Of a DNA stretch of 64,000 bases, positions 26,304 through 35,694 are shown in pieces; the stretch's first letter is position 1, and every line of letters starts with the position of its first letter. Position numbers and translations under genes: made by a program. Under the pieces are notes generated by a model that was not told the DNA's origin, did not search any database, and saw only the letters and a list, made by a program, of their open reading frames with translations. This DNA comes from Acidiphilium multivorum AIU301 (lineage in GTDB: Bacteria; Pseudomonadota; Alphaproteobacteria; Acetobacterales; Acetobacteraceae): positions 310,001-374,000 of the forward strand of contig NC_015186.1 of the NCBI RefSeq assembly GCF_000202835.1, written 5' to 3'.

Positions 26304-27325
26304 GGGTCGCCCAGCTGATGGCCGGTGCCGCGAACGGCGGCGCCGAACTCTTCTTCGAGCGGATGACGCTGGCGCTGCACGAGGCCGGCGAGGCGGTGCT
26401 GCCGGTGATCCGCCCCGATCCGGCGCGGATGAACCTGTTGCGCGCGGCGGGGCTCGACCCGGTTGGCCTGCGTTATGGCGGGCCGCTCGATTGTCTCACC
26501 CGCCCGCGCGCGGGGGCGGCGCTGCGCGGCTTCGGCGCCGAGGTGGCGATGGCCTGGATGAGCCGCGCCGCCTTTCACGCGCCGCGCGGCGACTGGGCGC
26601 TGGTCGGCCGGCTCGGCGGCTATTATCCGCTGAAATATTTCCGCCGCTGCGATCATCTGGTCGGCAACACGCGCGATATCGTGCGCTGGATCGGCGAGCA
26701 GGGCTGGCCGCGCGAGCGCATCGCCTATCTTCCCAATTTCGTGGCCGATTTCGCCGCCGAGGCGCCGGCCGCGCGCGAGGGGCTCGGCGTGCCAGCGGCG
26801 GCACCGCTGGTTCTCGCCCTCGGCCGGCTGCACGAGGTCAAGGGATTCGACGATCTGATCCGCGCGATCGAGCCGGTTGCCGGCGCGCATCTGGTGATCG
26901 CCGGGGAGGGGCCGGAACGCGCCGCGCTGGAGGCGCTGGTCGCCGCGCGCGGGCTTGGCGGGCGGGTCCATCTCGCCGGCTGGCGGCGCGATGTCGGCGC
27001 GCTGCTGCGCACGGCCGACCTGTTCGTCTCGTCCTCGCGCCATGAACCGCTGGGCAACATGGTGCTGGAGGCGTTCTCCGCAGCGACCCCGGTGGTGGCG
27101 GTCGCCGCCGAGGGGCCGCGCGAAATCATCCGCGACGGGGTGGACGGTGCGCTGGTGCCGCTCGGCGACACGCAATCTCTCTCCGCCGCGATCGCGGCCC
27201 TGCTCGCCGATCCGGCCCGCCGCGCCGATCTCGCCGCCGCCGGACGGGCGCGGTTCGAGGCGGAGTTCGCCGCCCCGGTCGTGATGGCAACCTGGCGCGA
27301 CTACCTCGCCGGGGTGCGGCGCTGA
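26300..27325 (+). CDS. Glycosyltransferase family 4
   Basis: This 341-residue GT-B retaining glycosyltransferase has an N-terminal acceptor domain (MRVAQLMAGAANGGAELFFERM) and a nucleotide-sugar domain with LVLALGRLHEVKGFDDLI near residue 170 and the EX7E region SSRHEPLGNMVLEAF near residue 250. It follows the GT9 gene with an ATGA overlap and runs into asnB with a TGATG overlap, so it belongs to a four-gene translationally coupled chain that probably builds or decorates LPS. Confidence 0.88.
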   Translation: MRVAQLMAGAANGGAELFFERMTLALHEAGEAVLPVIRPDPARMNLLRAAGLDPVGLRYGGPLDCLTRPRAGAALRGFGAEVAMAWMSRAAFHAPRGDWALVGRLGGYYPLKYFRRCDHLVGNTRDIVRWIGEQGWPRERIAYLPNFVADFAAEAPAAREGLGVPAAAPLVLALGRLHEVKGFDDLIRAIEPVAGAHLVIAGEGPERAALEALVAARGLGGRVHLAGWRRDVGALLRTADLFVSSSRHEPLGNMVLEAFSAATPVVAVAAEGPREIIRDGVDGALVPLGDTQSLSAAIAALLADPARRADLAAAGRARFEAEFAAPVVMATWRDYLAGVRR

Positions 27326-29070
27326 TGTGCGGCATCGCCGGACTCGCGCTGAAGCCGGGGGCGCGGATCGCGCCGGAAACCCTCGCGGCGCTCGCCCGCG
27401 CGCTGGCCCATCGCGGGCCGGATGGTGCGGGCACCCATGTCAGCGAGCGCGCGGCGCTGGTGCATACCCGCCTCGCCATTGTCGATCTCGCGACCGGCGA
27501 CCAGCCGCTGTTCGGTGCCGGTGCCGCGCTGATCGGCAATGGCGAGATCTACAACAACCGCGAATTGCGCGCCGCCCTGCCGCTTGTGCCCTTCCGCACC
27601 GGCAGCGATTGCGAGCCGCCGCTGCATCTTGCCCGCGCCGAGGCGGATTTCGTGCCGCTGCTGCGCGGGATGTATGCGCTCGCGATCGATGATTCCGAGC
27701 GCGGCGTGGTGACGCTGGCGCGCGATCCGTTCGGAATCAAGCCGCTCTATCGCTGCGCCGCCGACCAGGGCACCGCCTTCGCCTCCGAGCCGCAGGCGCT
27801 GCTCGCCGCCGGGCTCGCGACGCGGCGGATCGACACGGCGCGCCTCGTCGAGCTGCTGCAACTGCAATTCACCGCCGGCACCGCAACCGTCTTCACCGGG
27901 ATCGAGCGGGTGCCGCCCGGCGCGCTGCTCACCCTGCGCGATGGCGCCGAGGCGGCACTGCTCGACCATCCGCCGATCGAGCCGGGCGAGGCGCCGCGCG
28001 ACGAGGATGCGGCCCTCGTCGCGCTCGATGCCGTGCTGGCGCAATCGGTCGAGCTGCACCAGCGCAGCGACGTGCCGTATGGCATGTTCCTCTCGGGCGG
28101 GATCGACAGCGCCGCGATCCTCGCCCTGATGGCGCGGCTGAACGAGACGCCGGTGCTCGCCTTCACCGCCGGGTTCGACCGCGCCACGGTGGCCGACGAG
28201 CGCGACGATGCCGAGGCGACGGCCCGCGCCGTCGGCGCCCGGCACGAGCGGATCGAGATCACCGAGACGATGACTTGGCGGCACCTGCCCGCCATCGTCG
28301 CCGCGATGGACGACCCGGCCGCCGATTATGCGATCATCCCCACATGGTTCCTCGCCCGCCACGCGCGCGGGAGCGTCAAGGTCGTGCTGTCCGGCGAGGG
28401 CGGGGACGAGATGTTCGCCGGCTACGGCCGCTATCGCGCGGCGGCGCGGCCCTGGCCCTTCGCCCGGCCGATGCGCGCCCGCGGCGCGTTCGACGGGCTC
28501 GACCTGCTGCGCGATCGCGGCGAGGGCTGGCGCGCCGGTCTCCTGCGGGCGCGGCAGGCGGCAAGCGGCAGCGGCCTCGCCCGCGCGCAGCGCGAGGATG
28601 TGGCGACCTGGCTGCCCGACGATCTGCTGCTCAAGCTCGATCGCTGCCTCATGGCGCATGGCGTCGAGGGCCGCACGCCCTTCCTCGACCGCGAGGTGGC
28701 GCGCTTCGCCTTCGCCCTGCCGGACCGGCTGCGGGCGCGCCGGGGGCTTGGCAAATATCTGCTGCGCAAATGGCTGGAGGCGAACCTGCCGGCGGCGCGT
28801 CCCTTCGCCCGCAAGCAGGGGTTCGATGTGCCGGTCGCCGCCTGGATTGCCGGGCAGGGCCAGCGCCTCGGCGAGCTGGTCGCGCGCGCGCCGGTCATCG
28901 CCGAGGTTGCGGACCCGGCGCGGGTGCGCGACCTGTTCGCCCGCGCGGCCGACCGCCGGGCCGGCGTGGCATGCTGGCGGCTGCTGTTCCTCGCCTTGTG
29001 GCATCATCGTCACGGGCTGGGCGGCGCCGTCGATGGCGATGTGTTCGAAATACTGGGAGAACGGGCATGA
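27325..29070 (+). CDS. asnB: Asparagine synthase (glutamine-hydrolysing) family
   Basis: This 581-residue protein has a class II glutamine amidotransferase domain with catalytic Cys2 (MCGIAG), the family contacts HRGPDGAG and GNGEIYN, and a C-terminal ATP-pyrophosphatase domain with SGGIDSA at about 257-263. It makes asparagine from aspartate, or amidates another carboxylate. Placement in a glycosyltransferase operon suggests it could amidate a glycan or lipid precursor instead of serving amino-acid supply. It is somewhat shorter than the 600-630-residue exopolysaccharide-type homologues. The ATG at 27325 overlaps the preceding TGA. Confidence 0.88.
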   Translation: MCGIAGLALKPGARIAPETLAALARALAHRGPDGAGTHVSERAALVHTRLAIVDLATGDQPLFGAGAALIGNGEIYNNRELRAALPLVPFRTGSDCEPPLHLARAEADFVPLLRGMYALAIDDSERGVVTLARDPFGIKPLYRCAADQGTAFASEPQALLAAGLATRRIDTARLVELLQLQFTAGTATVFTGIERVPPGALLTLRDGAEAALLDHPPIEPGEAPRDEDAALVALDAVLAQSVELHQRSDVPYGMFLSGGIDSAAILALMARLNETPVLAFTAGFDRATVADERDDAEATARAVGARHERIEITETMTWRHLPAIVAAMDDPAADYAIIPTWFLARHARGSVKVVLSGEGGDEMFAGYGRYRAAARPWPFARPMRARGAFDGLDLLRDRGEGWRAGLLRARQAASGSGLARAQREDVATWLPDDLLLKLDRCLMAHGVEGRTPFLDREVARFAFALPDRLRARRGLGKYLLRKWLEANLPAARPFARKQGFDVPVAAWIAGQGQRLGELVARAPVIAEVADPARVRDLFARAADRRAGVACWRLLFLALWHHRHGLGGAVDGDVFEILGERA

Positions 29071-30395
29071 CCGAGCGCTACGACCTGATCATCGAGAACG
29101 GCACGCTGATCCTGCCCTGGGGCGAGGCGACCGGGCGGATCGGCGTGCGGGACGGCCGAATCGCCACCCTCGCTGCCACCGGGGATGCGGCCGAGACGAT
29201 CGACGCCCGCGGCCTGCACGTCCTGCCCGGGCTGATCGACCCGCATGTGCATTTCCGCGATTCCGGCAGCGGCGAGCTGCCGGCGGTCGAGACGATGGAA
29301 ACCGGCACGCGCGGCGCCGTGCTCGGCGGCATCACCGCGATCTTCGACATGCCGAACACCGGCACGCCGGCCACCGGGCAGGCGGCGCTGGCGGCGAAGC
29401 GGGAGTCGCTCGCCGGCCGGGCCTGGTGCGATGTCGGCCTCTATGTCGGCGCGACGAAGGACAATATCGGCGAACTCGCCGCCCTTGAGGCCGAATCCGG
29501 CGTCTGCGCGATCAAGGTTTTCGCCGGTTCCTCCACCGGCAACCTGCTGGTCGAGGACGATGCCTCGATCGAGCGCGTGATGCGCGCCGGAAGGCGGCGG
29601 ATCGCCTTCCATTCCGAGGACGAATACCGCCTGCAGGCGCGGCGCGGCGAATTTTCCACCGGCATGGCCTATGCGAACCACGCGATCTGGCGCGATCCGG
29701 AATGCGCGGCGCTGGGCACGCGGCGGATCATGGCGCTCGCCCGCCGCACCGGCCGCCCGGCGCATATCCTGCACGTCTCGACCGAGGAGGAATTCGCCTA
29801 TCTGCGCGATTTCCGCGATGTCGCCAGCGTCGAGGTGCTGGTCAACCACCTGACCCAGATGGCGCCCGACGCCTATGACCGGCTCGGCGCCTATGCGGTG
29901 ATGAACCCGCCGATCCGCGATCGGCGCCATGTCGAGGCGGCATGGCGCGCGGTGGCGGACGGGCTGGTGGACACGATCGGCTCCGACCACGCGCCGCATC
30001 CCCGCGCCGCGAAGGAGCGCCCCTGGCCCGAAACCGCGGCCGGGCTGACCGGCGTGCAGACGCTGGTCCCGGTGATGCTCGACCAGGTGGCGAAGGGGCG
30101 GCTGAAGCTGACCCGGCTGGTCGATCTCATGGCGGCCGGGCCGGCGCGGATCTACGGCGCGGTCGGCAAGGGGCGGATCGCCGCCGGCTATGACGCCGAT
30201 TTCACCCTGGTCGACCTGCGCCGCCAGCAGCGCATCGAGGCGGGCTGGCTCGCCAGCCCCTGCGGCTGGTCGCCGTTCGAGGGCGAGCGCGTCACCGGGT
30301 GGCCGGTGATGACGATCATCCGCGGCCAGGTCGCGATGCGCGACGGCGCGGTGCAGGGCTCGCCCGCCGGCCGTTCGGTTACCTTCCGCTCGTAG
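29067..30395 (+). CDS. Dihydroorotase-family amidohydrolase
   Basis: This 442-residue TIM-barrel metallohydrolase has the dihydroorotase signature DPHVHFRDSG near residue 58, the bridging lysine in AIKVFAGSSTGNLLV near residue 149, and TIGSDHAPHP near residue 305. It would close carbamoyl-aspartate to dihydroorotate in pyrimidine synthesis, or hydrolyse another cyclic amide. Its start overlaps asnB (ATGA), an unusual neighbour for a pyrimidine gene. Whether it is the cell's pyrC cannot be judged from this window. Confidence 0.85.
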   Translation: MTERYDLIIENGTLILPWGEATGRIGVRDGRIATLAATGDAAETIDARGLHVLPGLIDPHVHFRDSGSGELPAVETMETGTRGAVLGGITAIFDMPNTGTPATGQAALAAKRESLAGRAWCDVGLYVGATKDNIGELAALEAESGVCAIKVFAGSSTGNLLVEDDASIERVMRAGRRRIAFHSEDEYRLQARRGEFSTGMAYANHAIWRDPECAALGTRRIMALARRTGRPAHILHVSTEEEFAYLRDFRDVASVEVLVNHLTQMAPDAYDRLGAYAVMNPPIRDRRHVEAAWRAVADGLVDTIGSDHAPHPRAAKERPWPETAAGLTGVQTLVPVMLDQVAKGRLKLTRLVDLMAAGPARIYGAVGKGRIAAGYDADFTLVDLRRQQRIEAGWLASPCGWSPFEGERVTGWPVMTIIRGQVAMRDGAVQGSPAGRSVTFRS

Positions 30396-30690
30396 CCGCA
30401 CCGTCGACGCTGCCGGCGTGGCGGATTTCGAACAGGGCGCAGTAGGCCGAGCGATCGACCAGCCTGAGCCGCCCCGGCATGAAGCCGCCGAGATGCCGCG
30501 CCGCGCCGGACGATGACCGAATATTGCGCGGAGTCGCCGAACAGCAGTGGCCAGTAGGCGCGGTGAGAGTCGAGTCTCGGCATCGCTCGCGGCCAGCACG
30601 CGGCTGCCGGGGGCCACCGGCGCGATGCAGTCCTGCTGTTGCCTGGCCGGCCGGTTCGGCCGGGCCGATCCAGCTTATTGTCCGGGAGAC
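30396..30690 (-). pseudogene. Frameshifted gene remnant
   Basis: Three neighbouring minus-strand frames read like one protein broken twice. The order is VAPGSRVLAASDAETRL, then HRAYWPLLFGDSAQYSVIVRRGAA, then RHLGGFMPGRLRLVDRSAYCALFEIRHAG. The change points lie near 30570 and 30500. No intact frame of useful size covers the region. The family is not recognised. The remainder up to the tRNA at 30925 shows nothing I can support. Confidence 0.4.
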
Positions 30691-30924
30691 TTGGTTCCTT
30701 TGCGAGGGCGCGCCGGCGGCGGATCGTGCCCTGGAGCATCAGGCGAGCCATTTGCAACCGGAACGCCGAAGCTCGATGATCTGGACCGATCAGACATTGC
30801 GGACGTCATTCGCGCCAGCAGGGCTCAATTCAGCCGGCTTCCACGCTCGCCGAAACAGCGACCCGTTCAGGATCCGCCGTGAAAATGAGAGCCTGGAGGG
30901 AATGGGAAAATTTTTGGAAATCAA

Positions 30925-31001
30925 TGGTCGGAGCGGCGGGATTCGAACCCACGACCCCCAGTCCCCCAGACTGATGCGCTACCAGGCTGCGCTACGCTCC
31001 G
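30925..31001 (-). tRNA. tRNA-Pro (anticodon GGG)
   Basis: The minus strand folds into a cloverleaf: acceptor CGGAGCG with CGCTCCG, D-arm with AGCGCAGCCTGGTAGCGC, anticodon stem TCAGT/ACTGG around loop CTGGGGG (anticodon GGG), T-arm with GGTTCGAATCC, and an encoded CCA. It decodes CCC and CCU proline codons. Confidence 0.95.
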
Positions 31002-31048
31002 ACCCCGGCGTCTTAGCAAGTGACGCGGGGCGAGGCAATCGACCCGCA

Positions 31049-31639
31049 TCACTTATCGAGGCTGGCACGCAGGTCTTCCAGTTCGGCAAGCACGCTCGCC
31101 ATTGCCGCGCGCAGGAGCGCGGTCGCGGCGCGGGCCCGTTCGAGTGGCGCCGAGTCGGCGTCCGGCATGGCAGCGGGCGCGTGGCCAGGGTTGGAAGTCG
31201 CCGGTGCGGGATCGATCGGCAGTTCCGGCAGCCGGTCGGGCCGCGGGGCCGGCGGGGCCGGGATGTCGGCCCGCGCCCGCTCGGCGGCCGAGGCGGCGCG
31301 CTCCTCCTCCGAGGCTGGCGGAATTTCATCATGCAGCAGCCCGCCGCTTTCGCGAAGCAGGCGCTGGACGCCCTTGATCGTGTAGCCCTGGATGTAGAGC
31401 AGGTCGGCTATGCGCTGCAGCAGCAGGACATCGTCGGGCCGGTAATAGCGCCGTCCGCCGCCCCGCTTGAGCGGCTTGATGCGGGGGAACTTGGTTTCCC
31501 AGAACCGCAGCACATGTTGCGGCACATGCAGTTCGTCCGCCACCTCGCTGATCGTGCGGTAGGCTTCGGCGGATTTGCGGACCCGGTTGCGGCCGTGCTC
31601 GTCCGGCGTGGATTCGTGGCGATGCGGCTCGTCGGTCAA
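31049..31639 (-). CDS. MerR-family transcriptional regulator
   Basis: This 196-residue protein has an N-terminal MerR-type winged helix ([30 protein letters not shown], then [15 protein letters not shown]), followed by a Pro/Ala-rich linker and a helical tail at about 150-196. No metal-binding cysteines are present, so the effector is unknown. Its start overlaps the ihfA stop (ATGA). The pairing of ihfA with a MerR-type gene downstream of fabH is widely conserved in alphaproteobacteria. Confidence 0.9.
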   Translation of the reverse strand: MTDEPHRHESTPDEHGRNRVRKSAEAYRTISEVADELHVPQHVLRFWETKFPRIKPLKRGGGRRYYRPDDVLLLQRIADLLYIQGYTIKGVQRLLRESGGLLHDEIPPASEEERAASAAERARADIPAPPAPRPDRLPELPIDPAPATSNPGHAPAAMPDADSAPLERARAATALLRAAMASVLAELEDLRASLDK

Positions 31640-31950
31640 GACTGGCCTGCCGCCGACGGAACCTGGCCGGTATCGACGGCGTCGCGGAGGATCTGGCTCG
31701 GCCGGAACACCAGCACGCGGCGCGGCAGGATCGGCACTTCACGTCCCGTCTTGGGGTTGCGCCCGATCCGGCGGCCTTTCTGGCGCACAGAAAACGTCCC
31801 GAACCCGCTGATCTTGATGGATTCGCCTTCGGCCAGCGCCTGCTTCATGCGGTCGAGCACAGCCTCGAGGAGTGCCGCGGATTCATTGCGCGACAGCCCA
31901 ACCGCCGCGTAAATCGACTCAGCCAGACCTGCGCGTGTCAACGTGCTCAT
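31636..31950 (-). CDS. ihfA: Integration host factor subunit alpha
   Basis: IHF is a DNA-bending nucleoid protein that works as an alpha/beta heterodimer in recombination and transcription. The 104-residue protein has the full HU/IHF fold: the helical start [27 protein letters not shown], then [25 protein letters not shown] and the beta-arm with the intercalating Pro ([17 protein letters not shown]). The alpha subunit is chosen from the IKISGFGTF / RNPKTG pattern and the gene neighbourhood. The gene for the beta subunit is not in the window. Confidence 0.95.
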   Translation of the reverse strand: MSTLTRAGLAESIYAAVGLSRNESAALLEAVLDRMKQALAEGESIKISGFGTFSVRQKGRRIGRNPKTGREVPILPRRVLVFRPSQILRDAVDTGQVPSAAGQS

Positions 31951-32031
31951 TTTTCAAGATTAGCAAGAAAGCCTGTCGGGTCAACACGGAACAGGCTGCG
32001 GGCAGCGGCCGGAGCCATGCGCGCCGGCGGT

Positions 32032-32994
32032 TCAGAAGCGGATCAGCGCCGAACCCCAGGTCAGCCCGCCGCCAAGCGCCTCGATCAGCACGAGATGGCC
32101 GCGACGGATGCGCCCGTCGCGCACAGCCTCGTCGAGCGCGAGCGGGATCGACGCGGCGGAGGTATTGGCGTGCCGGTCAACCGTGACCACGACCTGCTCC
32201 GGCGCGAGGCCGAGCCGCTTGCCCATCGCGTCGATGATTCGCCGGTTGGCCTGGTGCGGCACCAGCCAGTCGATATCCGCCTGGGTCAGATCGTTGGCCG
32301 CCAGCGCCTCGTCGACCGCGCCGGCGAGCTTGCTGACGGCGTGGCGGAACACCTCGCGCCCGTTCATCACGAGGTGCTGCGGCCGGTCGTCCTGGCCGGT
32401 CGCCCCGTCGATGAAGAGGATGTCGCCGTAGCGCCCGTCTGAATGGATATGGGTGGAGATCACGCCACGATCGTCCTCGCCGGTGCCGGCGCGCAGCAGC
32501 ACGGCGCCGGCGCCGTCGCCGAACAGCACGCAGGTGCTCCGGTCCTCCCAGTTGAGGATGCGCGAATAGACTTCGGTGCCGATCACCAGCGCGCTGCGGC
32601 ATTGCCCGGCGCGGATCATCGCATCGGCCACCGAAACGCCGTAGACGAAGCCCGAGCAGGCGGCCGAGAGATCGAAGGCGAAGCCGCGCGTCATGCCGAT
32701 GGCGGCCTGGATGCTCACCGCGGTGGCCGGAAAGCCCTGGTCCGGCGTGGACGTCGCGACGATGACGGCATCGACCGAATCGGCCGAAGCGCCGGCGGCG
32801 GCAAGTGCCCGCCGCGCCGCCTCGGCGCCCATGAAGGTCGCGGTTTCATGCGCGGCGGCGATGTGCCGCTGGCCGATCCCGGTGCGCTCGCGGATCCACG
32901 CGTCGGACGTGTCGATCCGCGTCGCGAGCTCGTCATTGGTGACGATGCGTTCCGGCAGGTAGCTGCCGACCCCTTCGAGAACGGTGCGTTGCAT
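32032..32994 (-). CDS. fabH: 3-oxoacyl-[ACP] synthase III
   Basis: FabH starts fatty-acid synthesis by condensing acetyl-CoA with malonyl-ACP. The 320-residue enzyme has the Cys-His-Asn triad: Cys113 in LSAACSGF, His247 in VPHQAN and Asn277 in HANTSA. Length is standard. The start at 32994 lies 5 bases after the plsX stop. The open frame extending upstream is a shadow inside plsX. Order yceD-rpmF-plsX-fabH-ihfA-merR is conserved. Confidence 0.96.
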   Translation of the reverse strand: MQRTVLEGVGSYLPERIVTNDELATRIDTSDAWIRERTGIGQRHIAAAHETATFMGAEAARRALAAAGASADSVDAVIVATSTPDQGFPATAVSIQAAIGMTRGFAFDLSAACSGFVYGVSVADAMIRAGQCRSALVIGTEVYSRILNWEDRSTCVLFGDGAGAVLLRAGTGEDDRGVISTHIHSDGRYGDILFIDGATGQDDRPQHLVMNGREVFRHAVSKLAGAVDEALAANDLTQADIDWLVPHQANRRIIDAMGKRLGLAPEQVVVTVDRHANTSAASIPLALDEAVRDGRIRRGHLVLIEALGGGLTWGSALIRF

Positions 32995-32999
32995 GTCGG

Positions 33000-34184
33000 T
33001 CAGCCGGTTGTCACGGAGGTGGCGGAAGCGGGCGGTGTGGCGCGGAACGCGTCGCTGGCGAGGCGTTCGCGGTCGGCGTGGCGGCCGAGATCGTCGCGGA
33101 TGCGGTCGTTGAAGCGGTTGACGATCATGTCCATCGCCACATCGACCGCATGGGCGAACCCCTCGGCGTCGGCGCCGCCATGCGACTTGACGACGACACC
33201 GTTGAGTCCCAGCAGCACGGCGCCGTTGTAGCGCCGCGGGTCGAGCCATTCGCGCAGCCGGGTCAGGCCCGGCCGGGCGAGGAGATAGGCGAGGCGGGAG
33301 GCAATGTTCGCCGAGAAGACCCGGCGCAGCAGGTCGCCGACCAGGCGCAGCGCGCCCTCGCCGGTCTTGAGCGCGACATTGCCGGTGAACCCGTCGGTGA
33401 CGACGACGTCGACCGTCCCGCCGGCGATGTCATGCCCTTCGATGAAGCCGCGGAACTGCGGCCCGATCGGGCTTTCGCGCAACGCCTCGGCGGCGCGCCG
33501 CAGGGTTTCGTCGCCCTTCATTTCCTCGGAGCCGACATTGAGCAGGCCGATCGTCGGGTGCGGCAGGCCGAGCACCGTCCGGGCGAACAGCTCGCCCATC
33601 ACGGCGAATTCGACGAGGTTGCGCGCGTCGCAGACCACATTGGCGCCAAGATCGAGCATCACGACGTCGCCGCGGGCCGAAGGGCCGATCGCCGCCATGG
33701 CCGGGCGGTCGATCCCGCTCATCGTCTTGAGGACGATCTTGGCCAGGGCCAGCATCGCGCCGGTATTGCCCGCGGAAATCACGCCCGCGGCCTCGCCGTT
33801 CGCCACCGCGTCGATCGCCCGGCGCAGCGAGGCGTCGCGCAGGCGCAGTGCCGCGGTCGGCTTCAGTTCGTTCGGGATGATCTCGGTGGTCGGCCGGATC
33901 GAGACCCGGTTGCGCAGCCGCTTGCTGAGCCGCACCAGCTCATCGATCTGCACCGCATCGCCGAACACCTCGAATCGCGCATTGGGATGGCGCTCGGCCG
34001 CGATGTCGAGCCCCGCGATGACCATGCCGGGGGCGCTGTCGCCCCCCATGGCATCCACCGCGAGGATAGGCATCCCCGGCGCCGGCGTTGCGGTCCGATC
34101 GGATGCGGTCGCCGTTTCCGGCGTCGGGGGCGGGCTTGGCATGGCGGAAGGGGAGGCGGCTGCGGCTGTTGATCCGGTTGTCAT
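33000..34184 (-). CDS. plsX: Phosphate acyltransferase PlsX
   Basis: PlsX makes acyl-phosphate from acyl-ACP for phosphatidic acid synthesis. The core begins MPILAVDAMGGDSAP and contains AGNTGAMLALAK and EGHDIAGGTVDVVVTDGFTGNVALKT, all typical. The full frame is 394 residues with a 37-residue Pro/Thr/Ala-rich N-terminal extension. A start at 34073 would give 357 residues, closer to the usual 330-350. Neither start has a strong ribosome site, so the N-terminus is unresolved. A C-terminal tail of about 25 residues is also longer than usual. Confidence 0.94.
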   Translation of the reverse strand: MTTGSTAAAASPSAMPSPPPTPETATASDRTATPAPGMPILAVDAMGGDSAPGMVIAGLDIAAERHPNARFEVFGDAVQIDELVRLSKRLRNRVSIRPTTEIIPNELKPTAALRLRDASLRRAIDAVANGEAAGVISAGNTGAMLALAKIVLKTMSGIDRPAMAAIGPSARGDVVMLDLGANVVCDARNLVEFAVMGELFARTVLGLPHPTIGLLNVGSEEMKGDETLRRAAEALRESPIGPQFRGFIEGHDIAGGTVDVVVTDGFTGNVALKTGEGALRLVGDLLRRVFSANIASRLAYLLARPGLTRLREWLDPRRYNGAVLLGLNGVVVKSHGGADAEGFAHAVDVAMDMIVNRFNDRIRDDLGRHADRERLASDAFRATPPASATSVTTG

Positions 34185-34229
34185 CGGCGGCCTGAAGGCA
34201 CGTACGGCGCCGACGCGGACACGACCGGA

Positions 34230-34433
34230 TCAGACCCTGACCGTGCCCTTGAGATCCTTGCCGGCCGCGACGACTTCGCGCCCGTCGTAATGGCCGCAAT
34301 GGCCGCACACATGATGCGGCCGCTTCAGCTCGCCGCAATTGCTGCACTCGGCATGAGCCTGCTGGCCCAGCGCATGATGGCTGCGGCGCATGCCTTGGCG
34401 GGAGGGGGAGGTCTTGCGCTTGGGTACGGCCAT
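34230..34433 (-). CDS. rpmF: 50S ribosomal protein L32
   Basis: This 67-residue protein matches L32: basic [20 protein letters not shown] start and a zinc-ribbon with Cys30, Cys33, Cys43 and Cys46. It sits on the large subunit near the peptidyl transferase exit. It precedes plsX in the conserved order. The frame is open further upstream, but the family start MAVPK at 34433 is clear. Confidence 0.97.
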
Positions 34434-34588
34434 GGTCGACTCTCGGTTCTCTTGTGTTACGTCGCGACGGGTCGCGGCGCGCCAGCGGGTGACGCCCCGC
34501 TGACCGGGGGGATTGGAAAGCGGCCCTCTAGCAGAGCGCCGGGCCCACGGCAAGTTCGTCCGGCGCGGGACTGCCACATGCCGGTTGC

Positions 34589-35113
34589 TCAGTCGGGCCG
34601 GCGCAGCCGGGCGAGCGCGGCAAAGGGATGCGCCTCATCTTTGGCGCCGGTCCCGGAGGCCGCGGGCGGCTCTGCGCCCGGCCGGCGCGGATACGGATCG
34701 AGGGCCAGCGCCAGTTGTTCGACGAGCAGCGCGCCGAGATCGAACACCGTGCCGTCGGCGACGATGTCGTCCGGCGCATCGGGATCGAGGGAGCCGGCAT
34801 CGTCCGGCTCGCCGCCGGCGAGCAGCCGGAAGCTGGTGCGCTCGGCGATGGTCTGTTCCACCGGCTCGAGCGAGACGACGCAGCTCTGGATGACGTGGGC
34901 GGCAAGCTCCAGCCTGGCCTCGGCCTGGTCCGGCCCGATGCGGCTGATGTGGAACCGGCCGGACAGCGCCTCGACCGCCGGAATGCCGAATTGCCGGGCG
35001 ATCGCGGCGCGGGCCTCGGCGTCGGCATCGATCGTCACTTCCTGCGCCGCATCCCCGAGGCGGGCGAGATCGAAGTGCCGCGACAGCGGAAACGGAGGGG
35101 CGTCAGTCATCAT
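34589..35113 (-). CDS. yceD: YceD family protein (DUF177), 23S rRNA accumulation
   Basis: This 174-residue protein belongs to the DUF177/YceD family, in E. coli and plants linked to 23S rRNA accumulation and always near rpmF. Supporting parts are the acidic core [13 protein letters not shown] near residue 80 (a C-x-R-C-L-like region reduced to one Cys) and the C-terminal [12 protein letters not shown]...[11 protein letters not shown]. Two adjacent ATG codons (35113 and 35110) could start it. It is the first gene of the rpmF-plsX-fabH block and is divergent from bamE. Confidence 0.85.
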
Positions 35114-35192
35114 GAAATACTGGCGCATCTTGCACGACGATGGAAGCTCGCCCATAGAACCGGGACCAGCCGCAACCCGAGGATCCAGCCGC

Positions 35193-35690
35193 GTGCGCAG
35201 ATTGGCGACCAAGCTCCGCCCATTGTTTCCCCTCCTGCTGCTGCCGGCGCTGGCCGGCTGCGCCCTGTTCACGGCCCAGCCACGCTATCGCGGCACCGCG
35301 GTAACCGAGGCGCAGCTCAAGCAGCTCACCCCCGGCGTCTCGACCGAGGCGGACGCGACCGCGCTGCTCGGCTCGCCGACGCTGCGCGAAACGTTCCACG
35401 ATCACGACTGGCTCTATGTGAGCCAGGTGACGAAGCCGCGCATCGGCCAGACCCTTGGCGTCGAGAAGCAGCAGGTCGTCGTGCTCGATTTCACCGGCAA
35501 CGGCGTGCTGAAATCGATCCGCCGGGTCGGCGGGAAGCAGGCGGTTCATGTGGCGATGGCCGGCGGCAGGACGCATGCGCCGGGCGGCCATGCAAGTTTC
35601 CTGCAGCAGCTCGTCGGTGGCGTCGGGCACTATAATCCGGGCCTCGGCGCCGGATCGGCCGGCGGCCTCGGCGGCGGGAGCGGTTTCTGA
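35193..35690 (+). CDS. bamE: Outer membrane assembly lipoprotein BamE
   Basis: BamE (SmpA/OmlA) is a small lipoprotein of the BAM complex that inserts beta-barrel proteins. The predicted 165-residue protein has a lipoprotein signal MRRLATKLRPLFPLLLLPALAGC with lipobox Leu-Ala-Gly-Cys23, then the BamE core LTPGVSTEADATALLGSPT and a Gly-rich tail. I chose GTG at 35193 because GAGGA lies nine bases upstream and the signal peptide begins there. An in-frame ATG at 35112 would add 27 polar residues and overlap the divergent yceD start. Confidence 0.88.
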   Translation: MRRLATKLRPLFPLLLLPALAGCALFTAQPRYRGTAVTEAQLKQLTPGVSTEADATALLGSPTLRETFHDHDWLYVSQVTKPRIGQTLGVEKQQVVVLDFTGNGVLKSIRRVGGKQAVHVAMAGGRTHAPGGHASFLQQLVGGVGHYNPGLGAGSAGGLGGGSGF

Positions 35691-35694
35691 TCCC

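Noticed and set aside
30479-31912. A 477-residue plus-strand open frame across tRNA-Pro
   Set aside because: It runs through a tRNA gene and opposite merR and ihfA; composition is typical of a shadow frame.
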